A DNA stretch of 64,000 nucleotides from Bradyrhizobium sp. (GTDB taxonomy: Bacteria > Pseudomonadota > Alphaproteobacteria > Rhizobiales > Xanthobacteraceae). Numbering within the stretch: position 1 is the first letter of the stretch; each line of letters opens with the position of its first letter. The stretch spans positions 47,189 through 111,188 of the forward strand of contig NZ_JALHLP010000014.1 of the NCBI RefSeq assembly GCF_022844465.1, in the 5' to 3' direction. A model generated the notes under the pieces. It was given only the letters and a program-made list of their open reading frames with translations. It made no database searches and had not been told where the DNA came from. This document shows positions 51,337 to 61,638 of this stretch, piece after piece. Position numbers and translations under genes: made by a program.

Positions 51337-52110
51337 TCACACCGCCGCCGTGGTCACGCCGCCGTCGATCACGATGGTCTGGCCGGTCATGAAGCTGGAG
51401 GCGTCGGAGGCGAGGTAGGCCACGGCGCCGGCAATCTCTTCGGGCTCGCCGATCCGCCGCAGCGGGGTGCTCGCGGTGCGGCGCTTGAGATTGTCAGGGT
51501 CTTCCCACAGCGCGCGGGCGAAGTCGGTCTTGACCAGGCCGGGCGCGACGCAGTTGACGCGGACGCCCTTCGGGCCCCATTCGCCGGCAAGGCTGCGGCA
51601 CAGCGAAAAATCCGCCGCCTTGGAAATCCCGTAGGCGCCGATCACGGTGGAGCCGCGCAGGCCGCCGATCGAGGAGATGATGACGACCGAGCCGTTGCCG
51701 CGCGCGGCCATTGGCGGGATCGCCAGCGCGCAGAGCCAGATGTTGCTCTTGACGTTGGAGCCCATGATCTTGTCGAAGGCCTCGTCCGTGATGTCGAGCA
51801 GCGGGCCGTAATAGGGATTGACCGCGGCGTTGCAGACCAGGATATCGACCTTGCCGTAATGCTTCGTCGCGCCCGAGATCAGCGCCTCGACTTCGTCGCG
51901 GCGCGAGATGTTGCAGGGGATGACGTGGGCGTCGCCGCCGGTCTTCCTGATGCCCTCGGCGACCTCCTGGCAGGCGTCGACCTTGCGGCTGGAGATCACG
52001 ACCTTGGCGCCGAGTTTCGCCATCAGCTCCGCCGAGGAGCGGCCGATGCCGCGGCTGGAGCCGGTGATGACGGCGACTTTTCCGGTGAGGTCGAACGGGG
52101 TGTTTTTCAT
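51337..52110 (-). CDS. Short-chain dehydrogenase/reductase
   Basis: A classical SDR of 257 residues. It has the NAD(P) loop 'TGSSRGIG', 'NAAVNPYYGP' and the catalytic 'YGISK' with upstream serines ('IISSIGGLRG'). The start is ATG 52110 with GGGAG nine bases upstream. It follows two acyl-CoA dehydrogenase genes in the same direction and is likely the last gene of the acyl-CoA degradation cluster. A 3-hydroxyacyl-CoA or related oxidation is plausible. Its substrate is not readable from sequence. Confidence 0.88.
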   Translation of the reverse strand: MKNTPFDLTGKVAVITGSSRGIGRSSAELMAKLGAKVVISSRKVDACQEVAEGIRKTGGDAHVIPCNISRRDEVEALISGATKHYGKVDILVCNAAVNPYYGPLLDITDEAFDKIMGSNVKSNIWLCALAIPPMAARGNGSVVIISSIGGLRGSTVIGAYGISKAADFSLCRSLAGEWGPKGVRVNCVAPGLVKTDFARALWEDPDNLKRRTASTPLRRIGEPEEIAGAVAYLASDASSFMTGQTIVIDGGVTTAAV

Positions 52111-52142
52111 GGTTGTTGGCTCCCTGTTACCATTCATTCAGT

Positions 52143-52247
52143 CGTCATCGCCCGGCTTGGCCGGGCGATCCAGTATTCCAGAGACGGCTGCGCAAGAGTC
52201 GATAGGCCGCGGCGTACTGGATCCCCCGCTTTCGCGGGGGATGACAG
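52143..52247. repeat. Palindromic repeat, family C
   Basis: 'CGTCATCGCCCGGCTTGGCC' opens and 'CCCCGCTTTCGCGGGGGATG' closes the copy, with GATCCAGTA / TACTGGATC inside. It is located inside the pim-like gene cluster. Confidence 0.8.
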
Positions 52248-52257
52248 TCAGCGGGCG

Positions 52258-53400
52258 CTACACCAGCCCGCCGCCTTCGGTGACGCGGCGGAGGTGGTAG
52301 TCGGTGTCGCCGAAGGTGTTCTCGATCATGGTCAGCCGCTTGAAGTAGTGGCCGATCTTGACTTCCTGGGTCATGCCGATGCCGCCGTGGAGCTGGATCG
52401 ACTGCTGGCCGATATATTTGCCTGACTTGCCGATCTGGACCTTGGCGGCCGCGACCGCGGTGGCGCGATCCTTCGCGTTGTCGAAATCGACGGCCATGGT
52501 CGCGAACATCGACATGCTGCGGGCCTGCTCGAGGGCGACGAACATGTCGGCGGCGCGGTGCTGCAGGGTCTGGAAGCTGCCGATGGCGACGCCGAACTGC
52601 TTGCGGGTCTTGAGGTACTCCACCGTCATCTTCAGCGATTCATCCATCGCGCCGACCGCTTCGGCGCACATCGCGGTGCGGGCCTCGTCGACCACGCGCT
52701 CGATCAGCGCCAGGCCGTTGTCGGGATCGCCGATCGCGGCGTCGGCGCCGACCTCGACGCCGGTCAGCGTGATGTCGGCGGCGTGCAGGCCGTCCTGGGT
52801 CGGGTAGCCCTTGCGGGTGACGCCCTTGGCGTCGGCCGGCACCAGAAAGGCGCCGACGCCGGTCCTGTCGCGCTGGCCGCCCCTGGTGCGCGCGGTGACG
52901 ATCAGGGTGTCGGCGTTCTCGCCGTTGAGCACGACGAATTTCTCGCCGTCGATGGTCCAGCCCGCGCCTTTTTTCTTGGCCGTCGTGGAAACGTCGGCGA
53001 GATCGTAGCGCGAGTTCTTTTCGAGCTGCGCGAAGGCGAAGGTCTTGCTGCCGTCGATGATGCCGGGGAGATATTGGGCCTTCTGCGCGGCCGAACCGCC
53101 ATGGCGCAGGAAGCCGCCCGATATCACGACTGTGGCCAGATACGGCTCCAGCACCAGAGCCCTGCCGAGCGCCTCCATCACGATCATGGTTTCGACCGCG
53201 CCGGCGCCGAAGCCGCCGTCGGCCTCCGCGAACGGCAGGCCAAGCAGGCCCTGCTCGGCGAGCTTGCCCCAGACCGCGCGGCTCCAGCCGCCCTTCTCCT
53301 TCATGTACTTCTTGCGCGCATCGAAATCGTAGGCGTCGGTCAACAGACCGTCGATGCTTTCCTTGAGCAGGCGCTGCTCCTCGGACAGGTCAAAATCCAT
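52258..53400 (-). CDS. pimD: Acyl-CoA dehydrogenase, small subunit type (PimD-like)
   Basis: A flavin enzyme of 380 residues that introduces the first double bond into acyl-CoA. 'MDFDLSEEQRLLKESIDGLL' opens the protein, 'KNSRYDLADVSTTAKKKG' and 'RKQFGVAIGSFQTLQHRAAD' lie in the middle, and 'QLHGGIGMTQEVKIGHYFKR' near the end. The paired gene upstream is another acyl-CoA dehydrogenase, as in the two-subunit pimeloyl-CoA dehydrogenase PimC/PimD of Rhodopseudomonas palustris. The gene symbol is assigned by that order and by size, so it is probable rather than proven. Confidence 0.82.
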   Translation of the reverse strand: MDFDLSEEQRLLKESIDGLLTDAYDFDARKKYMKEKGGWSRAVWGKLAEQGLLGLPFAEADGGFGAGAVETMIVMEALGRALVLEPYLATVVISGGFLRHGGSAAQKAQYLPGIIDGSKTFAFAQLEKNSRYDLADVSTTAKKKGAGWTIDGEKFVVLNGENADTLIVTARTRGGQRDRTGVGAFLVPADAKGVTRKGYPTQDGLHAADITLTGVEVGADAAIGDPDNGLALIERVVDEARTAMCAEAVGAMDESLKMTVEYLKTRKQFGVAIGSFQTLQHRAADMFVALEQARSMSMFATMAVDFDNAKDRATAVAAAKVQIGKSGKYIGQQSIQLHGGIGMTQEVKIGHYFKRLTMIENTFGDTDYHLRRVTEGGGLV

Positions 53401-53433
53401 GTTGTTTACTTTCTCAAATCATTCGAACGAACT

Positions 53434-53518
53434 CGTAGGATGGGTAGAGCGAAGCGAAACCCATCGCACTGTTCGGTCTTGTTATGATGGGTATCGCTTC
53501 GCTCCACCCATCCTACGA
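53434..53518. repeat. Palindromic repeat (CGTAGGATGGGTAGAGCGAAG), family D-related
   Basis: 'CGTAGGATGGGTAGAGCGAA' opens and 'TCGCTCCACCCATCCTACG' closes the copy, adjacent to a family C repeat at 53532. Confidence 0.8.
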
Positions 53519-53531
53519 ACTGACTCTCGAT

Positions 53532-53647
53532 CGTCATCCCCGCGAAAGCGGGGATCCAGTAATCGCCGGCGCGTCGTGAGCCACAACCGCCTCGGCGTAC
53601 CGGGTCCCCCGCCCCAGTGCGCAATCGCGCACAAGGCAGGGGACGAC
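53532..53647. repeat. Palindromic repeat, family C
   Basis: 'CGTCATCCCCGCGAAAGCGG' opens, and a diverged right end 'AGGGGACGAC' closes the copy. An internal 'GTGCGCAATCGCGCAC' small hairpin is present. It lies between the two acyl-CoA dehydrogenase genes. Confidence 0.72.
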
Positions 53648-53671
53648 ACCTCTGTGGTTCGCTGAGCCTTG

Positions 53672-54862
53672 TCAGAGCCCGAGCACCGCCTTGGTGATGA
53701 TGTTGCGCTGGATCTCGTTGGAGCCGCCATAGATCGAGACCTTGCGATTGTTGAAATAGCTTGGCGCGATCTGGGCGGTCCAGTCCATCGCCTCGTTGGA
53801 GCCGTCGTCGCCATGCTCGTCATAGGGTGCGGCGAACGGGCCGATCACTTCCATCAGCAGCTCGGTGGTGGTCTGCTGGATTTCCGATCCCTTGATCTTG
53901 AGCACCGAGGACGCCGGGTTGGGCTTGCCCTTGCCGTGCTTGCCCTCGTCGGCGACGACGCGCAGCTGCGTCAGTTCGAGCGCCTTCAATTCGATCTCGC
54001 AGGCCGCGAGCTTCTCGCGAAAGCCCTGGTCCTGAATGATCGGCTTGCCGCCGGATTCGACCTTGGAGGCGAGATCGCGGATCCGGCGCAGCCGCTCCTT
54101 GGAGACGCCGACGCGGGCGATCCCGGTGCGCTCGTTGCCGAGCAGGAACTTGGCGTAGTCCCAGCCCTTGTTCTCCTCACCGATCAGGTTCTCGACCGGC
54201 ACCTCGACGTCGTCGAGGAACACCTCGTTGACCTCATGGCCGCCGTCGATGGTCTGGATCGGCCGCACGGTGACGCCCTTCGACTTCATGCTGAATACGA
54301 TGAAGGAGATGCCCATCTGCTTCTTGGCGTTGTTGTCCGTGCGGCACAGGCAGAAGATCATGTCGGCATGCTGGGCCAGCGTGGTCCAGGTCTTCTGGCC
54401 GTTGATGATGTACTTGTCGCCCTTGCGCTCGGCCCTGGTTTTCAGCGAGGCCAGATCGGAACCGGAGCCGGGTTCGGAAAAGCCCTGGCACCACCAGTCC
54501 TCGACATTGGCGATCCGCGGCAGATATCGCTTCTTCTGCTGCTCATTGCCGAAGGTATAGATGACCGGACCGACCATGCTGACGCCGAAGGCGAGCGGGG
54601 CCGGCGCCGGGTGCATCTGCAGCTCCTCGTTGAAGATGTAGTGCTGCACCGAGCTCCAGCCGGTGCCGCCATATTCCTTCGGCCAGTGGGTGACGCCCCA
54701 GCCCTTCTTGTTCAGGATGCGCCACCAGGCGACCATCTCGTCCTTGGAGAGGTGACGGCCCTCGACCATCTTGCGCCGCGTGTCCGGCGGCACGTTGTCC
54801 CTGAAGAAAGCCCGCACCTCCTCACGAAACGCCATTTCTTCCTTGCTGAAAGCGAGATCCAT
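53672..54862 (-). CDS. pimC: Acyl-CoA dehydrogenase, large subunit type (PimC-like)
   Basis: A flavin acyl-CoA dehydrogenase of 396 residues. Motifs are 'WPKEYGGTGWSSVQHYIFNE', 'CQGFSEPGSGSDLASLKTRA', 'INGQKTWTTLAQHADMIFCL' and the terminal 'IYGGSNEIQRNIITKAVLGL'. Together these mark the FadE-type large partner of the PimC/PimD class. The start is ATG 54862, with a strong AGGAGG five bases upstream; the track ORF extends into a repeat. It probably forms a heteromer with the next gene product and acts on dicarboxylyl- or medium-chain acyl-CoA. Confidence 0.85.
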   Translation of the reverse strand: MDLAFSKEEMAFREEVRAFFRDNVPPDTRRKMVEGRHLSKDEMVAWWRILNKKGWGVTHWPKEYGGTGWSSVQHYIFNEELQMHPAPAPLAFGVSMVGPVIYTFGNEQQKKRYLPRIANVEDWWCQGFSEPGSGSDLASLKTRAERKGDKYIINGQKTWTTLAQHADMIFCLCRTDNNAKKQMGISFIVFSMKSKGVTVRPIQTIDGGHEVNEVFLDDVEVPVENLIGEENKGWDYAKFLLGNERTGIARVGVSKERLRRIRDLASKVESGGKPIIQDQGFREKLAACEIELKALELTQLRVVADEGKHGKGKPNPASSVLKIKGSEIQQTTTELLMEVIGPFAAPYDEHGDDGSNEAMDWTAQIAPSYFNNRKVSIYGGSNEIQRNIITKAVLGL

Positions 54863-54915
54863 CGGATCCTCCTGTGAGCGAACTTTGATTCCTTGGTAAC
54901 GCGAAGTCTCAATCT

Positions 54916-55034
54916 CGTCGTCCCTGCGAAAGCAGGGACCCATAGCCACCGGCACCAATTTTACGAAAGCCGTCTCCCCAAGTGCCCCGAACAGAAGCCG
55001 CGGCGTATGGGTCCCTGCTTTCGCAGGGACGACG
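54916..55034. repeat. Palindromic repeat, family C variant (CGTCGTCCCTGCGAAAG)
   Basis: 'CGTCGTCCCTGCGAAAGCAG' opens and 'CTGCTTTCGCAGGGACGACG' closes the copy: perfect 20-base inverted ends. It lies between the ligase and acyl-CoA dehydrogenase genes. Confidence 0.85.
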
Positions 55035-55041
55035 GCGAAGT

Positions 55042-56736
55042 TCAGGAACGACCTCCCGTTGCGACGTGTTGCGGTTTGACCGACGCGGCCGGCGGCGGCG
55101 ACTGCCGCTGGCGCAATTCGTGGCGCGAGAGCTTGCCGACGGAGGTGCGCGGCAGCTCATCGACGAAATCAAGCGCGGCCGGAATCTCGTGGCGACCGAG
55201 CTTGCCGGCGAGGAAGGCGCGTAATTCGTCCAGCGTGAAGGCTTTCGCGCCGTTGCGCAGCCTGACGAAGGCCTTGGCGGCCTCGCCGCGGTAGTCGTCG
55301 GGGATGCCGATCACGATCACTTCCTGCACGGCGGGATGGGTGTAGATCGCCTGCTCGATCATCTGCGGATAGACGTTGAAGCCGCCGGAAATGATCATGT
55401 CCTTCTTGCGGTCGACCAGGTAGAAATAGCCGTCGGCGTCCATGTAGCCGATGTCGCCGGTGAGGAAGCGGTCGCCGACAAAGGCCTCGGCGGTTTCCTT
55501 GGGCCGGTTCCAGTAGCCCCTGGTGACGTTGGGGCCGCGAATGCGGATTTCGCCGACCTCGCCAACCGGCATCAGTTGCGTCGGGTCTTCCAGCGACACC
55601 ACGTCGATCTCGATGCCGGGCAGCATCAGGCCGATCGAGCCCGGCTTGTCCGGCCCTTCCTTCGGATGGCCGGTGCCGGGCGAGCAGGTCTCGGTCATGC
55701 CCCAGCCGCTCTTCAGCTTCATGCCGACCTTGCGCTCGAAGATGCGGGCGACCTCGACCGGCAGCGGCGCGCCGCCGGAGCCGCAGGAGACCAGCGAGGA
55801 CAGGTCACGCTTGTCGAGATCGGGAAGTGCTGCGATCGCGATCCACATCGTCGGCACGCCGGGGAAAGCCGTGGCGCGCTTGACCTCGATATCGCGCATC
55901 ACGGCCTCGACGTCGAAGCGCTGGTGCAGCGAAATCAGATGGCCGCGCCGGATCGACGACAGCAGCACGACCGTCAGCGCGAAGATGTGAAACAGCGGCA
56001 GCACGCAGATCACCCGCTCGACCGCGTTGCGCTCGGCGCGCGCAGGCTTGCCCCAGACATCATAGACCGACACCGCCGCGGTCAGATTGCCGTGGCTGAG
56101 CATCGCGCCCTTCGGCAGTCCGGTGGTGCCGCCGGTATATTGCAGCAGCGCGACGTCGTCGGCCGATATCGCGGGCCACCGCAAAGGCCTTTCCGCGCCG
56201 GCGGTGAACTGCGCGGCGGTGACGATCCTCGGATCATCCGGCAGCGGCGTCTGCGGCGTGCCGGCCCTGCCCCAATGGTCGTCCTCGCAGACGATCAGCC
56301 GGTCGAGCAGGCCGCCTGCGAGGAATTTCAGCGCGGTCGGCAGCAGCGCCGACAAATTGCTGGTGACGAGCACGCGCGCGCCGGAATCGGCGAGCTTGTG
56401 CGACAGCGCGATCTCGCCGTCGAGCGGCGACAGATGCACCACGCGGGCGCCGGCCTTGAGCGCGCCAAAGAAATGGACGGGATGGTCAGGCGTATTGCCG
56501 AGGAACAGCGCGACCGAACGATCCCTGCCGTAGCCGGCGCGCAGGAAGGCGGCAGCCGCATTCTCCGCCAGCGCTTCAAGCTCGCCATAGCTGATCGGGC
56601 GGTCGCGAAATTCGATCGCCGGCTGCGCGCCGAATTCAGCGGCGGCCTGCGACAGCAGATCCGGCAGCGTGCCGCGCGCGATCGGATCGTCCCAGCGGAC
56701 GCCTTGCGGATAGAACTGCTCGCCGGGGTGGGTCAT
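55042..56736 (-). CDS. pimA: Acyl-CoA ligase (AMP-forming), PimA-like
   Basis: An adenylate-forming ligase of 564 residues that activates a carboxylic acid to its CoA thioester using ATP. The P-loop is 'YTGGTTGLPKGAMLSHGNL', A5 is 'GWGMTETCSPGT', and the hinge/A8 region is 'YFYLVDRKKDMIISGGFNVY'. The catalytic lysine is in 'PRTSVGKLSRHELR'. The start is ATG 56736 (MTHPGEQFYP). It lies between the hydratase/dehydrogenase and acyl-CoA dehydrogenase genes, as expected for a pimFA...CD order. The preferred acid cannot be deduced. Confidence 0.85.
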   Translation of the reverse strand: MTHPGEQFYPQGVRWDDPIARGTLPDLLSQAAAEFGAQPAIEFRDRPISYGELEALAENAAAAFLRAGYGRDRSVALFLGNTPDHPVHFFGALKAGARVVHLSPLDGEIALSHKLADSGARVLVTSNLSALLPTALKFLAGGLLDRLIVCEDDHWGRAGTPQTPLPDDPRIVTAAQFTAGAERPLRWPAISADDVALLQYTGGTTGLPKGAMLSHGNLTAAVSVYDVWGKPARAERNAVERVICVLPLFHIFALTVVLLSSIRRGHLISLHQRFDVEAVMRDIEVKRATAFPGVPTMWIAIAALPDLDKRDLSSLVSCGSGGAPLPVEVARIFERKVGMKLKSGWGMTETCSPGTGHPKEGPDKPGSIGLMLPGIEIDVVSLEDPTQLMPVGEVGEIRIRGPNVTRGYWNRPKETAEAFVGDRFLTGDIGYMDADGYFYLVDRKKDMIISGGFNVYPQMIEQAIYTHPAVQEVIVIGIPDDYRGEAAKAFVRLRNGAKAFTLDELRAFLAGKLGRHEIPAALDFVDELPRTSVGKLSRHELRQRQSPPPAASVKPQHVATGGRS

Positions 56737-56764
56737 GGAAGCTTTCGGCCAGTCCCACAAACAT

Positions 56765-56870
56765 CGTCATTCCGGGGCGCTCGCGACCAGCGAGCGAACC
56801 CGGAATCTCGAGATTCCCCGATGCGCATAGCGCATCTGAGGTTCGCGCTGCGCGCGCCCCGGAATGACAG
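56765..56870. repeat. Palindromic repeat, family B
   Basis: 'CGTCATTCCGGGGCGCTCGC' opens and 'GCGCGCCCCGGAATGAC' closes the copy, with small internal hairpins ('TGCGCATAGCGCA'). It lies between the pimF-like and pimA-like genes. Confidence 0.85.
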
Positions 56871-56890
56871 AGAGAGAGTGCGCCGCCCCA

Positions 56891-58987
<2,097 letters not shown>

Positions 58988-59102
58988 GGCACTCTCCCTG
59001 GATGCTTGTTCTTGAATCGGTTTCTTGAATCAGTTTCCCGGATTCGCTTCTCGACTTTTTGCCCTGCGACTTGCGTTCAGTCGCTACGTTCGCTTTTTAT
59101 CG

Positions 59103-59119
59103 ATTTCGCACTGCGAAAT
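59103..59119. promoter_or_regulatory. Perfect 17-bp palindrome, candidate IclR-family operator
   Basis: ATTTCGCA-C-TGCGAAAT has 8-base arms that are exact reverse complements around one central base. It lies 116 bases before the pimF-like start and 74 bases before the regulator start. Short A/T-flanked palindromes of this size are typical IclR-family operators, but binding is not proven. Confidence 0.6.
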
Positions 59120-59192
59120 TTAATTCCACGTCTTGACAGCGAGGGTTATTTTGAAGCACGTCCGTTGTCAACGAGCTCATCAGCAGCAGGCA

Positions 59193-60059
59193 ATGAAGCG
59201 TTCCGGGAAGAAAACGGCGACCGATCGCAGCTTCGTCGTCGCGCTCTCCCGCGGACTTGATGTGTTGCGCGCATTCCATCCCAATGACGGGCTTCTTGGC
59301 AATCAGGAGATCGCCGCCCGCACCAAATTACCCAAGCCGACCGTTTCCCGGATGACCTACACTCTGACCAAGCTCGGCTACCTTACACCGGTTCCGCGGT
59401 TCGAGAAGTACCAGCTCGCGCCATCAGCCATGGCGCTGGGGTATGCCGCGCTGGCCAATCTCGGCGTGCGGCATTTGTCGGAACCCTATCGCGAGGAAGT
59501 GATGCGCGCGACCGGCGGCGCGGTAGCGGTCGGCGGGCGCGACCGTCACAGCATGATCTATTTCGGGCAAAGCCGGAACGGGCTGACGCTGGGCGTGCAG
59601 CTCGACGTCGGTTCGCGGGTACCGATTGCGACCTCGGCGATGGGACGCGCCTATATCTGGGCTTTGCCCGACGACGAGCGCGCCGCCTTGCTGCGCGAAT
59701 TGCGCGACCACTACGGCAGCCGCTGGTCGCGGATGCGCGACGGCATCGAGCGTTCCGGCGAGACGGTGGCCAAGCACGGATTCTCCATCTCGGCGGGCGA
59801 ATGGCAGAGCGATGTGCACGCAGTAGGTGTGGCGCTGAAGCTCAATGACGGAACCGGACCGTACGCCTTCAACTGCGGCGCGCCCGCATTCCGTTTCACG
59901 GAAGACCGCTTGATGAACGATATTGGACCTCGTCTGGTGGCGATGGTAAGGAACATCGAGACCGCGCTGGGCGGCGCAGTACCGGCTTCCAAAAATGCAG
60001 AGAACAAGAAGTTGAAAGCAGGAGGGAAAGTTGCACGTTTGGCCGAGGGAATCAGGTAG
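59193..60059 (+). CDS. IclR family transcriptional regulator
   Basis: A regulator of 288 residues with an N-terminal winged helix-turn-helix ('SRGLDVLRAFHPNDGLLGNQ', 'EIAARTKLPKPTVSRMTYTL') and a C-terminal effector-binding domain ('VPIATSAMGRAYIWALPDDE'). IclR proteins commonly control degradation of aromatic and dicarboxylic acids. I choose ATG 59193 (MKRSGKKTA); the track start at 59133 is TTG and lies close to the candidate operator. It is divergent from the pimF-like operon and precedes the liv-type transporter genes, so it may control both. Confidence 0.9.
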   Translation: MKRSGKKTATDRSFVVALSRGLDVLRAFHPNDGLLGNQEIAARTKLPKPTVSRMTYTLTKLGYLTPVPRFEKYQLAPSAMALGYAALANLGVRHLSEPYREEVMRATGGAVAVGGRDRHSMIYFGQSRNGLTLGVQLDVGSRVPIATSAMGRAYIWALPDDERAALLRELRDHYGSRWSRMRDGIERSGETVAKHGFSISAGEWQSDVHAVGVALKLNDGTGPYAFNCGAPAFRFTEDRLMNDIGPRLVAMVRNIETALGGAVPASKNAENKKLKAGGKVARLAEGIR

Positions 60060-60119
60060 CCTTCATCATGACCGGCGCGAATTGCGCGGTGCTTGCCGCT
60101 CCATGACGGGCGCGACGTG

Positions 60120-60917
60120 ATGGCGCAGGCACAGCTCGCGCAGGGAAATGCTCCCCTGCTCGCGGTTCGCGACGTCAGCGTCGTGTTCGGCGGCATCATC
60201 GCGTTGAACGGCGTGTCCTTTGACATGCACAAGGGCGCCATCCTCGGCCTGATCGGACCGAACGGCGCCGGCAAGACGACGCTGTTCAACTGTCTCTCCA
60301 GGCTCTACCAGCCGAGTTCCGGCGATATCCTGATGGAAGGCGCGAGCATCCTGACGCGGCCGCCGCACCGGATCGCCGAGATCGGCATCGGCCGAACCTT
60401 CCAGAACGTGGCGCTGTTTCCCAACCTGTCGGTGCTGGACAATGTCCGCGTCGGCACCCACTCGCGTACCTCCAGCGACATCATCTCGGACTCCCTGCAG
60501 CTCGGCTGGGTCCGGCGCGGCGAGGCCGAGATCAACAGGAAAGTGGTCGATATCCTCGACTATCTGAACCTCGGCAGCGTCGCTCACACCGTGGTTTCTG
60601 GCCTGCCTTTCGGCACCCAGAAGCGCGTCGAGCTGGCGCGCGCGCTCGCCGCCGATCCGAAGATCCTGCTGCTGGACGAACCCGCCGGCGGCCTCAACCA
60701 CGAGGAAGTGCACGTTCTCGGCGATCTGATCCGCCGGGTGCGCGACGAGCGCCACGTCACGGTGCTGCTGGTCGAACATCACATGGGCCTGGTGATGTCG
60801 ATCGCCGACCACGTCGTCGCGCTCAATTTCGGCCGCAAGCTCGCCGAGGGCACCCCGGCCCAGGTCCAGGCCGACCCCGATGTCATCAAGGCCTATCTGG
60901 GGAGCAAGGACCAATGA
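60120..60917 (+). CDS. Branched-chain-type ABC transporter ATP-binding protein (LivG-like)
   Basis: The first ATPase of an HAAT-type importer, 265 residues. Walker A is 'GPNGAGKTT' (46-54), the signature is the LivG variant 'LPFGTQKRVELARAL' and Walker B is 'ILLLDEPAGGLN'. The start is ATG 60120 (MAQAQLAQGN); GTG 60117 is directly before it. The stop overlaps the next start by four bases. The liv family carries branched-chain amino acids but also many carboxylic acids. Its place beside pim-like genes and an IclR regulator favours an organic acid. Confidence 0.9.
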   Translation: MAQAQLAQGNAPLLAVRDVSVVFGGIIALNGVSFDMHKGAILGLIGPNGAGKTTLFNCLSRLYQPSSGDILMEGASILTRPPHRIAEIGIGRTFQNVALFPNLSVLDNVRVGTHSRTSSDIISDSLQLGWVRRGEAEINRKVVDILDYLNLGSVAHTVVSGLPFGTQKRVELARALAADPKILLLDEPAGGLNHEEVHVLGDLIRRVRDERHVTVLLVEHHMGLVMSIADHVVALNFGRKLAEGTPAQVQADPDVIKAYLGSKDQ

Positions 60918-61627
60918 CCGCGATGCTCAACGTCAAGGACCTCCGTGCGTATTACGGCCAGGTTCAGGCGCTTCATGGCTTGAGTTTCGCCCTCGACGAG
61001 GGCAGCCTGACCACGCTGCTCGGCGCCAACGGCGCCGGCAAGACCACCACCCTGCGGGCGATCTGCAACATGGTGCGCTCGACCGGCGCCATCGAGTTCG
61101 AAGGCAAGCCGCTCACCGGCCGCTCGACCGAAAACATCGTCCGCCTCGGCATCGCGCACGTACCGCAGGGGCGCGGGACCTTCACCACCATGACGGTGGA
61201 GGAAAACCTGCAGCTGGGGGCGATCTCGCGCAACGACAGGAAGAACGTGGTTGCCGACATCGAGCGCATGTACGAGCACTTTCCGGTGCTGAAGGAGCGG
61301 CACACCCAGCAAGCCGGCACGCTGTCCGGCGGCGAGCAGCAGATGCTTGCGGTCGCCCGCGCGCTGATGCTGCGCCCGCGGCTGATGCTGCTGGACGAGC
61401 CTTCCTTCGGCCTGGCGCCGCTGATCGTGCGCGAACTGTTCAAGATTCTGGGCAAGATCAACCGCGAGGACAAGGTGACCATCCTGGTGGTCGAGCAGAA
61501 CGCGCAACTGGCGCTTGAGCTCGCCGACCAGGCCTATGTCATCGAAACCGGGCGGATCGTGATGTCGGGCGACGCCAAGGACATCGCGACCAACGAAGAC
61601 GTCCGCAAATCCTATCTGGGCTACTGA
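60914..61627 (+). CDS. Branched-chain-type ABC transporter ATP-binding protein (LivF-like)
   Basis: The second ATPase of the importer, 237 residues. Walker A is 'GANGAGKTT' (37-45), followed by 'IAHVPQGRGTFTTMTVEENL', signature 'LSGGEQQMLAVARAL' and Walker B 'LMLLDEPSFGLAPLI'. The start ATG 60914 overlaps the stop of the preceding ATPase gene, and the permease gene starts 11 bases after its stop. It is a standard length for LivF. Confidence 0.92.
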   Translation: MTAMLNVKDLRAYYGQVQALHGLSFALDEGSLTTLLGANGAGKTTTLRAICNMVRSTGAIEFEGKPLTGRSTENIVRLGIAHVPQGRGTFTTMTVEENLQLGAISRNDRKNVVADIERMYEHFPVLKERHTQQAGTLSGGEQQMLAVARALMLRPRLMLLDEPSFGLAPLIVRELFKILGKINREDKVTILVVEQNAQLALELADQAYVIETGRIVMSGDAKDIATNEDVRKSYLGY

Positions 61628-61638
61628 GGAGCACGGCC

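Noticed and set aside
47033-55034. Possible CRISPR array from recurring palindromes
   Set aside because: The repeats are widely spaced between genes, of several families, and without regular spacers; no cas genes are present.
59133-59160. TTGACA as -35 box for the IclR gene
   Set aside because: No acceptable -10 hexamer 16-18 bases downstream.
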